Part shown: positions 36,560 through 47,725 of the stretch, one piece after another
Layout: every line of letters starts with the position of its first letter
How positions within the stretch are numbered: position 1 is the stretch's first letter
Assembly (NCBI GenBank): GCA_963580455.1
Contig: OY756966.1
Location: 23,377,001-23,441,000 of the forward strand
Origin: Euonymus europaeus
Lineage: Eukaryota; Streptophyta; Magnoliopsida; Celastrales; Celastraceae
DNA length: 64,000 bases
Direction: 5' to 3'
Notes under the pieces: model-generated
What the model saw: only the letters and a program-made list of their open reading frames with translations
Told to the model about the DNA's origin: nothing
Databases searched by the model: none
Program-made: the position numbers and the translations under genes

Positions 36560-38047
36560 GAAACCATACAGCAGAGATGAGGAGAGAAGTGGGGGTCGCG
36601 CAGGAGGGGAGACAGGATAAAACTAAAGACTAAAGAGGATAAAACTATCAAAACTATGCCGAGTCCCCATCATCAATCGAACTATGCCAGTATACTAATG
36701 GATATATTATCCAAATTGTTAACTCCACCGACAAACCTATTAGATCAAAATTCAAAATAATTCAAGGATTCGTATCAATTTTTGACAGATGCAACTTTTT
36801 ATTATCAGTATACCACTGCTATTATGTTGAAAACTAGGACTATCAAAACAGAATCTAAAAATCGAATTGAATGGTCAATTTTTAAAAAAAAAATTACATA
36901 TTTTCTTACATTAAAATCAGTCGAAAAAATCGACAATAAACTGATCGTTGGTCTGTTAAATTTATGTAAAAAATTGAAACTGACCGTTGACTAGGATAAA
37001 GACAAAAACTTTGATTAGGATAAAATCGTGTTGGTAGTTGGTACCTCAGTATAAACTAACGATTCAATCTTTATTTTGTCGATTAAACCTCAAAAATCTT
37101 AAAGTTTGGTAAATGATTCGTATTAAAAATTAGCGTTCATAATTGGAAAAGGAGAACGGATTGGGGTTACTTATAGGATATGCTACATGAACACAAAAAT
37201 ATTCTTGAGAAAAAAGAAGAAAAAAAATTGTAAGATATGCTCATGGAGAGTGATAACCATTAAATCCCTGTACGTTCTGTCATGATCCCATTTGCCAATT
37301 CCATGCCTTTGATCTTTTGACAATGTTAGGGTTCTAATGGATTGTGCATTTTATTTTTGAAGCAAATCCTAGATAATACCAACGGGACATGTAATCCTAA
37401 TTTGTATTTCATTAGCTATCTCTGGAATTGTTCAATAGAGAAGAGAAGACAGAAATTGCAAGAATCAAGAGAAATGACAACAGAGGACTTATGCTTTCAA
37501 TGAGAAGAAATGGATCTCTATCTGATAATAGTAGTAATTAAGGACCATCATCCTTGAAAGATAAGCGCCCTTCGTGGAAATGCGAAAAGGTTATTAACTT
37601 ATTATCATAACAAATCTAGACTGATAATGGTGGTATGTCAAGGAAATGGATGCATGCCAAAAAGGAGAATCATAAAGAATTATGCATTCCAGTAGGTGTG
37701 GATCTCGGAGAATGTAATAATGAGCCATTGGTATTGATTAAGTGACCATTTGGTAGAACTTATAACTATAAAACGTATAAATTGGTCAAATAAACCGCGT
37801 GGTGTTAGTAGAGTGTAAGTTTATAATAACGTATAAGCTGTCAATTTACTACTATAAATATGTAAAGTAGTTTAATAATTAAATGAAAGTTATCGAATAT
37901 GAGTTTTGTTGATAAAACTTTATGAATTGAATTCGAATAGGTAATTTTTTTCGAAATTTAACATATATTTTGACAGACAAGATAACAAATGTGTGAGAGA
38001 TATAAGGACACAGGTTTTCTCCTATGGGCTGCAGCCCAAATACTCTT
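36560..38047. other. Toc64-like gene upstream region and AT-rich spacer
   Basis: The first few hundred bases upstream of 36559 should hold the promoter of the minus-strand gene; no clear TATA was chosen. TTTGGTAGAAC near 37750 pairs loosely with GCTCTACCAAACG near 38998, which could mark an outer transposon around the Pack-type element. Confidence 0.35.
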
Positions 38048-38891
38048 ATTTGAGCTGAAATGATCATGGTCATTCAATTCTAATAACCTAGATTTGACAG
38101 TGGAGATCCTTTTTCATCTTTTAATTGCGTCAAAACGCTTCTCTCTTCCCAAAGTCTCAACTGGTTTCTCCATCGTGCCTCTTTCTCTCTTCTCGGTCAG
38201 TCGCACCTCATCTCCCCTGGAGTTCCATGGTTGTACAGGTGCTCGGAAATACCAAAGGAGTCTTGGCTGTGGTAGTTTCAATTTTAATTTTCAGAAATCT
38301 TTTCTCTGTCACTGGAATGCTTGGCTACTCCCTTACAGTCCTTGGGGTAATCCTTTACAGTGAAGCCAAAAAAATAAGTAAATAAAATCATCCAAGAAAA
38401 AGGCTTAAGGTGCAATTTTCAATTATTTTGTTTTCATCAGTGCAAAATAAAGCAACAGTGTTCATGGAAGCAATATTGGGGCATGCTGCATTGCTAATCT
38501 GTGGATTTTTCCATTTAGATACTATCTTTTGCCTGGAAGCCTGGGGATTTGGTTTCCATTTGTATCAGCTTTATGACTGCAGCAGGATTAGCCCAAGGTA
38601 GAAAAATTTCAATAAGTGACAATGTCTCTTGGATTCTCGAATTGGGGTCGTAGAGGGCGGAGACGACGAACGGAGACAAACAGAGAAGAACAAGGTAGTT
38701 TCATTGCTGTTAAGGGACGACGAATGGAGACAAACGGAGACGATGAACGGAGGTGAAGGAAGGTGCGATGATGGAGAAACCATGGGAGGAGATTGAGAGG
38801 ACTTTATGAGAGGGATTTGAGACGAAAAGGAACCTCCATCATCAGATCTAGGTTATTAGAATTGAATGGTCAAGATCTTTTCAGCTCAAAT
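38048..38891. mobile_element. Pack-type element carrying a transporter exon
   Basis: Inverted terminal repeats: 38048-38094 and 38845-38891 (about 41 of 47 bases pair; ATTTGAGCTGAAA at each end). Weaker pairing continues inward to about 130 bases (GGTTTCTCCAT on both sides). Long inverted ends around a host gene fragment are the hallmark of Pack-MULEs. I could not see a matching 9-bp target duplication (flanks AATACTCTT and ACGTATACA), so the exact ends or class are unsure. Confidence 0.55.
38228..38385 (+). pseudogene. C-terminal exon of a TPT/DMT-family transporter
   Basis: The ORF encodes [20 protein letters not shown] and then [20 protein letters not shown], ending EAKKISK and a stop (TAA, 38383-38385). 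This is the last two membrane helices and Lys-rich tail typical of plant triose-phosphate-translocator-family proteins (sugar-phosphate or nucleotide-sugar transporters). The other helices are absent. The fragment lies between inverted repeats and is best read as captured by a transposon. The upstream pyrimidine-rich DNA does not continue the protein. Confidence 0.72.
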
Positions 38892-39161
38892 ACGTATACA
38901 AGGACATTACGTAAAATTGAGAAAAAAAATTGGTGTACGTATTGACATGAGCGTATAAGATCCTAAACTGAGAAAATGAGATTATAAGCGGTTATCCGCT
39001 CTACCAAACGAACTACTATTAAAAAATATAGAAAATATTTATTTCACTTTTTCAATAAAAAAACACAAGCATATAGAATGCAACAAGTGTGTTTCTCATA
39101 TAACCAACATATGATAACATAGATAAAGTCTTAGTTGCTCAATTGACGATTAAGAAAACAC

Positions 39162-39290
39162 TTAAACCTTAAATCCTTAAACGCTAAATCCTAAATCGTA
39201 AACTATAAACCTCTAAATCCTAATTTCCTAAACCCTAAACTACTAGACCATAAATACTAAACCCTAACCATATACCCTAAATCCTAAACA
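39162..39290 (+). repeat. Degenerate telomere-like CCCTAAA repeats
   Basis: About 15-18 short units resemble CCCTAAA (AAACCCTAA, ATCCTAAA, CCTAAACCCTAAAC), imperfect but in one orientation. The surrounding DNA is AT-rich without genes. Confidence 0.7.
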
Positions 39291-40351
39291 AAAACAAACC
39301 TACGCTTTTTCGTATTCTCAAATATTATGCAACATATACAAAATTTTCTGTTTCGAAAACAAAGATATTTTTATGTATTCACAAATATTAGCTAAAATAT
39401 ACAATTTTTTATGTTCTTCTCTGTTTTGAGAACATAGGGATTTCACTGGGTAAGTTCCGAACCTATTTTACACGTAGGGAAGAACATAATTCAAAGTTAA
39501 AAGACTTTCTAGGATCATTGCAAACACAAAAAAATACAAATACAAATATCAATAAAAAATGACAATAATTAAAAAATAACATCTCGACTCGTGATCCAAT
39601 AAAGGAATTCCTCCACTAAAAAATTTCTTATTTACTAATCAAGTGGGTGAGGTATGGTGTGTTGCGACCATTCCAGTTACCTTTCTCAATTAAATTTAAT
39701 TGTGCCACGAGGAGAGGGAACATAAAATTTGAAGACATGATACAGAGGGAGGAGGGAGAGAAGGAGAGAGTGAGAACGTGAATGTTGATGTAGTTTATAA
39801 GTAAAATTAAGTAGGATGAGGTGATCATTACAAAATTTTTTTTAGGTCAAATATCCTTAAGATAAACATCATGATTAGATTAAATGACTCATTGATACTT
39901 TTAGGCCTTGTTTGGTAGAGAGTATAAGTTAGCTTATACTCTGTCAGACATAATACTCTCAGACACTCTCAGCTTTTACGTTTTACGATAGCTTATACTC
40001 TATCACACATACTCTTTAATGAAATTTTTTATGGATCTACATTATTTTTATTAGGGATGTTTTGATAATTAACCCAAGGTTTATTATAAGTAGTTATTAT
40101 GAATCTAAGTTCTAACCATTAAACATTAACATTATCCTCGATTCTACGAAACCCAAAAAATCTCTTAAAACTCGGCTCTTCCCTATTCATGATCCGTTAT
40201 TTTTTAGGGTGCATTGATATGGGTGTAATATTACAAAGATAATTAAAAAAAAAATATATGTATGTATTCCACTCCAATCAAATGCACCCTTGACAATAAA
40301 TACAATGCGAAAGTTAATATTACAGTAGAATCTTACTGAAAATTAATACAA
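39291..40351. other. Spacer with MITE-like ends
   Basis: GGCCTTGTTTGGTAGAGAG at 39903 and nearby inverted phrases (AGTATAAGTTAGCTTATACT) resemble hAT-type MITE ends. The TTTGGTAGA motif recurs at 37750 (+) and 39005 (-). No gene seen. Confidence 0.35.
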
Positions 40352-40412
40352 GAGAGAGAGAGGGATGGACTTGGGTAAACCGTGAAAGTAAGGAGATTGT
40401 GTCCAAATTGTC

Positions 40413-40450
<38 letters not shown>
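40352..40450 (+). promoter_or_regulatory. GA/CT-rich core promoter of the EF-hand gene
   Basis: A GA tract (40352-40363) and an uninterrupted CT tract of 18 units (40415-40450) lie about 110 bases upstream of the start codon, followed by a pyrimidine-rich leader. Such tracts are common in TATA-less plant promoters and 5' leaders. The two tracts are complementary and could also pair. No TATA box was evident. Confidence 0.5.
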
Positions 40451-40454
<4 letters not shown>

Positions 40455-40558
40455 TCTTATTCAATACTCCCTCCAGATCTCTCTTCCTGTCTGGTGTTGT
40501 CTTGTTGTGTAAAGCCTCTTTGTCTCTGTAGATCTCTCCCTAACGCAACTATCCTGCA

Positions 40559-43500
40559 ATGGGGAAGGTCTCCGTGATCGCCTACATAACAGTGGCACTG
40601 CTGCTACTGCTGCTCATCTCTTACTCCCCTAAGTCCTCCAGCCGCCATCTCCACCACCGCCACCTCAAAATTCGTAATTCCTTCAAGTTCACCGACCCCG
40701 CCCACCACGAGTCTGTCGCATTTGACCCCCTTGTTTCAGAAATCGAGCGCCTCCGTAAAGACAAGCTGTGGGAGCGCCAGCACATCGAACACGCTCACCC
40801 GGAACTCGCTCGCGACTCAGCCCCAGCCGCGCAGTCACAGCCCGAATGGGAGGAGTACATGGACGCTGAGGATTTCTTGAATGATGAGGATAAATTCAAT
40901 GTTACTGAAAGGTCTGTTCTCTGAATTCTGCTTCTGATTTTTTTTTTCGGGTTTCTAAATTTAATCCGTTACTTATATTTTTATCTGTGCTTTTGGGATG
41001 TGATATTTTCTATCAAGCGGTGGTCGATATTGCATTAGAGTTAGAACCAGAAGCTACTGATAGATTTCCATTACCTTTCCTTTGTCTTGCTTTTAATAAA
41101 AAATTTAGAGGGGATGATGACAATGTAGATGATATGCGGTACCGTGTGTGCATTGTTGAGAAAATATGTTCAACCCGTGTATGCAGGTATATATTAGTAG
41201 AATTTTTTAGATAGATGCTTTCTTTATGTTATCTGCGATTGAATTTTAGTTTGGAATGTCAATTTGTTTTCTTGTCTAACATAGAATCTGTTTAGGAATG
41301 AATGCATATCATTTTCTATATATTATGGATACAGATGCTGAATTCAGTATCACTGCTTATTATGTGCATTCACTCTGAAGAGATTTAGATGTGATGATCA
41401 GGTTGATTTTGCTTTTTCCAAATATTGATGTCAACCCAGCTGATGGTTTCATGACTGAAGATGAATTGACTGAATGGCACTTGAAGCAGTCTGAGAAGGA
41501 AGTTCTGCACAACGCACAAAGAGAGATGGAAATTCACGATAAAAATCATGATGGGTTTATTTCGTTCTCTGAGTATGAGCCTCCCAGTTGGGTTCACAAC
41601 CCAAGTGAGTATTTTCATCTTCATGTTAACTGGTTTATTTGTTGGATATGGTGCTAAATTTTCAGTTTATTATCTGCTCTCTGTTCATGTAATGAATAGA
41701 TTGCTAATGATTTATATAAACCACTCTGACTGCAACTCTGCTCCCTTTGTTTTTTACTGCCAACAGCATAACTATCTAATTAGTCGACTCAAGTTCTTTT
41801 TCTTTCTATTTTCTCCGGATTTAGATGTTCAATGACTTGCAAGGTACTATGAGTCTGTACACATGGGTGTTATTTTTTGTTAGCTGTAGAATTTCCACAT
41901 ATGTCGAAAGTTTTATGATGGGAAGTTTTTCATAAACTTGTTCATGAACATGGAAACTATTAGCGCATTCCCTACATCCATTTGATCTTCTTAACTTCTT
42001 TTTCTACTACTTTGTTGAAGTTCTTCCTTTCATTTTGGTTGACTTTTTTTTTATGGTAAAAAAATTCAATGAAAGGGAAGCCGCCAAAAAGGTATCTATG
42101 TAGGTCAAATATCTACGATCAAAAGTATATATTACATTTGAAATCAATCTATCATAAAAAAAATTATAATCAATTAAATATTATAACAACTACATAGAGT
42201 CCAGAACCATTTGTATTTTAAAAGACAAACCTCAAGTCCAAAGACTCCACCGATTACTAGCCCACTGACTCGAAAGTATGAGCAATGGGATGGTAGCTAA
42301 TATCTTCCTCCCTTTCTTCAGTGGAGCAATCTTTCACCCACAGGGACAACTGCCACCTAAGCAATCCTAGGCCTCCCCTTTGTTTTGGTGTTTGACAATA
42401 AAAGGTAAACAACTCATGTGCACAAGGCTTTAGCAATGGGCATGGTCGGGACATACACGATGTACGTAGATCTTACCTCCACAATATCCCATCTTATTTG
42501 GTTGAATTTCCTTTTCTCATAGTGTTACTGTTACCCTAGGAGTCTTCTTTGAAGATTTTCTAGTACTTGGTTGCAAACATTGGCATAGGAACAAGTAACT
42601 TGAACTGTGTGCTCCTAATTAGGGCCACTCGTCCTCCCTTTCATATTAAGGAAAAAACATTTGTGTTTTATGTTTAGAATTGTGAAAACTGTAGAATTTA
42701 TCATTTCCCTGGTCTGTAATTGTTGTTTTGTGATTTTCAAACAATATTTAATCATTCATTTTCTGGTTGTGGTGCAAATTATTAATAAGAGTGACAAATG
42801 TGAGTTCAACTTTGTAGCTTGTAGATTCCATATTTCAAAATTTCTTACCCAGTTAAATGTCACTTATCATAAACCCACATTACTCTAATGCAGAGGGAAA
42901 ATGTATATAATTAATGTCGGAACCAGTCTGTCATTTTATTTTGAATTAGCCATTTGAAGGTCCTCTTTTTCCTTCCGCGAGAAAGTGTTCAGCAGATTGT
43001 TTTACTCTGGTACTTATTATGAAAATAAAGTTAAACTGGCTACGCACATATACAGGCGCTATATACTTATAGTATGTAGTATATTATAGACCATCAATGG
43101 GCAATTAGTCTTTCTTGTATCCCGAAGCAATGTGTTTGGCACCTATTTATTGTGAAATGATCTCTCCCCCTGCCCAATTATGGAAAGTATTTTAAAATGG
43201 CATCGAAACAAGGCTAGTCGTGAACTATTGATGCCTTTTCTGAATTAAATCTCAAAAGAAAAAGTTAAGCATGATTTTTTTTGTTCTACTTGGCTGTGGA
43301 GCCTTTTGGGTTTTATTGGGCATCACTTCAAATAAATGGTTCTATCCTCTCAAGTCTCACCGTCTCTCTATTTAAGTGGTCGTATTTGATAGGAAAGATG
43401 GATGCCATCAATTACACTAGATGGAAAAAGCCTCCTAGAGTGGTCACTGGTCAAGATACCTGATCGAGGTGAAGGCTGTTAGAAATTGCTGATGAAACAG

Positions 43501-46115
43501 CAGCAATTAAAACAAAGAAGCAATATGATATGTATTCTTTTCCTGTATAGTTATTTGGAGAGCTGCTATACTTGTCAGCTGTTCATTAAGGTGTTGTTTG
43601 GAAGGAGAGACAAGAAAATGTCAATCGCAGTATAATCTGACAGTTTATTCTATTTTAGGGAGGCCATATGTATGTAGACTCACCCTTGCATTGCAGATGC
43701 AGATAGGCTGTGAATTTGTGATACCTAAGTTGTAATGAGGCAGTTTTACCCACTGCATCAAGGCTTGACCTCATGAACTAGTTTTTTTTTCTTTTTGCTT
43801 GTAATCTTATTCATCTATGCCTTGCCCATACATTGTGTTGCATAAGAGTTTTTGATGTTCAGGCTCTCTATGGTATAGCAGTTCTACCAGTGCTGCGAAT
43901 AAAGATAATAATTTCAAGAACATAAGTTCTGGGTGAGGATGACACTCTATGCACTGGTTGCATGCCTAGATGCATTCTTCATTTTGGACTGTTATCATAT
44001 TATGAAGTAAATATTTTCATTATTAAAAAAGTTTTCAGGGTCTTACTGTACCTTTTCCGCCATTATGGAATATGGGTGTTGTCATTATTATGATCTCTAT
44101 TGAGTTATAAGTTGATTATAGAAATGAGTCATTAGGACCTTGTTTTCTTCTCATTTTCTCCTGGAAACTAATTCATATTCTACTTACAGATGCGGATTTA
44201 GGCTACGATAGTGGTTGGTGGACAGAAGAACATTTCAATGCATCAGATGCAGATGGAGATGGTCTTTTGAATATAACTGAGTTCAATGAGTGAGCTTCAA
44301 CTTCCTTACCGAGTTTTATTTGTGGGAAAAAACTTTTTGGCTGCTCCTATATGTTCCTCATGTTTCCCTAATATTCCTCTGTTGTATTTAGCTTTTCTCA
44401 TCCAGCGGACAGCAAGAACCCAAAGTTACATAACTGGCTCTGCATGGAAGAAGTAAGGTGACGTGACATGAATTACTCTTACCTGATTTTTTTCCCATTT
44501 GGTCTTGCTGTTTGGTATATTATAGCAAATAGCAAGATTACTTTCTCCCCCTCTTTATAGGTCACATGTTAGTCTGTCAAGAACTCACAAAGTGAAATTC
44601 ATGCTTTATAGTTGTTGGAGCTTCCACACAGGGATCTTCTCTGTGTCAAATACAACTCTAGTGTACAATTCATATGTTCTTTTGCCATGCAGTACATGAT
44701 GGCCAGCATACACATGCTGATTGTATTATTAGTGATGTTTAAATCAATATGAATGGCAATTTATGGTCTAAAGTTGTTTATAACATGTCTAGTTGCATCA
44801 TTTCATAGGTTGTTTCTTTTAGAATTTTAACATTCAGTATATTTAGATTTGAAAATGTAATCACTCACAGGCTATGAGACTCACTTCAGTGGGGCTGGGT
44901 TAGAGAAATAATGGATGTAATGTTGTTATCATGAGTTTCAAATTTAAGAAGTGTAAACTTTTACAAGGACTGCCTAGAGAGGGAATTTTTCCATGTTGTA
45001 TGATCTAGTTGTAATGTGCTAAAGTGCATGCGATGTCATACCATGTATAATATGGTGGATTCTAATGAAAAAGGTGTTCCATAAATGTATTGGCATCATG
45101 GCAATTTGGAATGGATAGAGAATTTGCTTCCATAATAATGTCATAAAATAAGCAGGACTTCAACTTGCAATTGCTTTTGCTTTTGATTGTTTCTTTATGT
45201 CGAATTTGTTCAATTGGATCTCATTCATTTGATATTTTCTCTGAACTCTTTAGGGAGAGAGATTCTGACAAAGATGGTAAGCTCAATTTCAAAGAATTTT
45301 TCCATGGGCTCTTTGACTTGGTAAGGAACTATGATGAAGATGGCCACAATGCTTCACATCCATCTGATGATTTAGTCGATGCCCCAGCCAAAGTGTTATT
45401 TAAGCAGCTGGACAGAGACAGTGATGGGTATGCATTAAAATTTTAAGCTATGTTATCCACTGTTACAGTTACAGACTTACAGTATCATTGTCTTCACTTG
45501 GACTTGCTTTTCTTAGATACTTGTCAGATGTAGAGCTGCTTCCTGTGATTGAAAAAGTTCATCCTTCAGAGCGTTACTATGCTAAACAACATGCAGCTTA
45601 CATGATATCACAGGTACTCAATTGTATCAATTTGTTCTTGCTATGCAGTTTGTATTCGCCAATGTCATTTGGACATAGATAATGATAATGTCAGATATTC
45701 ATGTTTTTGGATATTCAATATAAATTTATACTTCCAAACACTTATTTTGAAAACCGACTAGGTAGAGCAGTGGCCTTGTGGTTTGATTTTTGAATGTGGT
45801 TTGCCTTTGTGGGTTTGCATCACCATGCAATTTTGTGAGCATTGTTTGTTGAATGACACTTTCAGATCTTACCCATTTGGGTTGGATTTTAGAAGCAACT
45901 GTTGTTACAAGCTAATACCATGAATTTAGTCTGATCTTGACATTTAATACCATGAATTCTTCACTGAGTATTGCATTTGAAACCTATTGCAGGCAGACAA
46001 CAACAAAGATGGGCGTCTAACATTGGCCGAGATGATTGAGAACCCGTATATTTTTTATAGTGCTATCTTCAAAGATGACGATGACGATTCTGAATACCAT
46101 GACGAGCTCCGCTAA
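40559..46115 (+). CDS. CREC-type six EF-hand ER calcium-binding protein
   Basis: Seven exons join in phase: 40559-40911, 41402-41604, 44190-44289, 44392-44457, 45254-45427, 45517-45613, 45993-46115, giving 371 aa. ATG 40559 opens a hydrophobic signal/anchor (VSVIAYITVALLLLLLISYS, residues 4-23). Six EF loops follow: 127-139 (DVNPADGFMTEDE, one residue longer than the canonical 12), 164-175, 205-216, 244-255, 294-305 and 333-344 (DNNKDGRLTLAE). The last five have canonical Asp and Glu ligands. The C terminus is YHDELR, an HDEL-like tail with one extra Arg. Layout and length match the reticulocalbin/calumenin (CREC) family and an Arabidopsis EF-hand protein (At4g27790, from memory). Expected role: low-affinity Ca2+ binding in the secretory pathway. 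N-glycosylation sequons occur at 114, 202, 213 and 273. It is the intact member of three copies here. Confidence 0.93.
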
Positions 46116-46780
46116 TTTTTGTTTCCAGTAAGGATAACCATACCATTTGTTTGAAATAACTTTATTGCCTGTGATGTTTTTCATAGTTTTGTTTATATTT
46201 TTTCCGCCATACTTGCAGGAAACCAAGGAAATAGAAGGAATGGGATCAAAATATTCTGCTAGCAAGAATTTAACACTGTAGAGTTATTATTTATCCGAGG
46301 TCTCATACAACACTGGGTGAGCATTCTTCACAATAGAACCATAATGTCTTGTCTTGTAAGTTTGTAGCATTAGTCATGTACAGTGCCTCACTTATTTTTC
46401 TCTATCCCATAACAGAATTTGTGAGAACTTAACAATTTATGGGCGCTGGGTATCCACGTGCCTTGGAATTTCAGAAGTTTGGTGACAACTCTCCACTGTC
46501 TTGTGACTTTTATTAGTTTTTGAGTTTGAATACATGTACACCATACTATACCAAATTGTCAATACAATTGATTTCTGTTCCTTGTCTTACGAAAATGAAC
46601 ATTAGTTTCAGTACCAAAACTAATTTTTGCACATAATCCTGAATAGTGTAGTAGTAGTAAATAGCATACTAGCAGCTATAATCATAGATGGACAATCGCA
46701 CATTGACAATTTGAATTTAGACTTGTATTGGATTGTCAGATTTACGTGCATGCTGGGGATCCGAGTTTAGAAATATATCG

Positions 46781-46900
46781 GATGTTGGGAAACTGATGTT
46801 GGGAAACTGATGTGCATGTTGATGATCGAGTTTAGACTTGGATGTTGGGAAACTGATGTTGGGAAACTGATGTGCATGTTGATGATCGAGTTTAGACTTG
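46781..46900 (+). repeat. Exact 60-bp tandem duplication
   Basis: 46781-46840 and 46841-46900 are identical. Each contains two GATGTTGGGAAACT units and CGAGTTTAGACTTG. Related degenerate phrases (GAGTTTAGA) extend from 46700 to 47030, just past the 3' end of the EF-hand gene. Confidence 0.95.
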
Positions 46901-47158
46901 TATCGGATATCAAAAATACTTCATTGAATGTCAGGAATTTATGTGCAAACTGAGGATTCGAGTTTAGACTTGTGTTGGAAACTTATGTGCACATTACCTA
47001 TCCGAGTTTAGATATCCGAGTTTAGAGTTAATATTCAGGCATTAGGGATCTCAAAGAGCTCCATATGGAGTACAAGAGAGCAGATTCACAAGGGAAAACT
47101 AGCTCAACATTATACTACAAACCAAGTATCGATCACAAGTTGAAATACAAATCAAATA

Positions 47159-47725
47159 CTATTTGCGCCGCGCCGGTGTCTTCTTATTTTTCTTTAGCTT
47201 GCCATTATCGTCTGTACCTTCGTGATCTTCATCATCGGTGGAATGCTTATCATCATCATCGTTGCTTTCGCAATCACCATCATCAGACGGTAAAGAAGGA
47301 TCAAGACGAGCCGCGTCAATGGCCCACCGAATCACCTTGTCCACTTCATCGTCATTATCGTCATCAATTCCGTCTGAACCTGCAAGGACTCCGACGGTTG
47401 AAGAAGATGGCAGAGAGGCCTTTAGAGCAGCAAATCTAGCAAGCAGATCATCGTCACTCTGCTGCACTTGTTGTTGTGGTGGGTGTTGATGAGGTCGTGG
47501 TTTAGGTTTCGATGACACAGGTTGAGATTTCGATTCCGATTTCGAGTTAGATGGTCGAGATCTGAGGGCTTGGAATCGACGGTCGAGATCAGAGCCAAGA
47601 TAATCTGGTGAAGCGTGGGACATGTGGGAATCAACGGAGAGCTTCAAGATCACCTCGTCTTGAGCCGCTCGGAGTAGCTGTTCCACTTCTTCATCGCCGG
47701 TCGTCTTTTTCTTTCCAACGTCCAT
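47159..47725 (-). CDS. Intronless acidic, low-complexity 188-aa protein
   Basis: A single open frame starts at ATG 47725 and converges with the EF-hand gene. The N-terminal part is conserved-looking: DEEVEQLLRAAQDEVILKLS (about residues 11-30) and LDRRFQALRS. It is followed by a Ser/Lys/Pro/His/Gln-rich linker, then DDDLLARFAALKASLPS, then DEVDKVIRWAIDAARLDPSL. The tail is a long Asp/Glu/Ser run ending in a basic KKNKKTPARRK. The LDRRFQALRS and LLARFAALKAS pieces look like two copies of one short helical motif. It has no signal peptide or membrane helix; the basic tail could be nuclear-targeting. The texture suggests a plant cytosolic or nuclear adaptor (ESCRT/abscission-type regulators have similar short helices), but I cannot assign a function. 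Confidence 0.75.
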   Translation of the reverse strand: MDVGKKKTTGDEEVEQLLRAAQDEVILKLSVDSHMSHASPDYLGSDLDRRFQALRSRPSNSKSESKSQPVSSKPKPRPHQHPPQQQVQQSDDDLLARFAALKASLPSSSTVGVLAGSDGIDDDNDDEVDKVIRWAIDAARLDPSLPSDDGDCESNDDDDKHSTDDEDHEGTDDNGKLKKNKKTPARRK

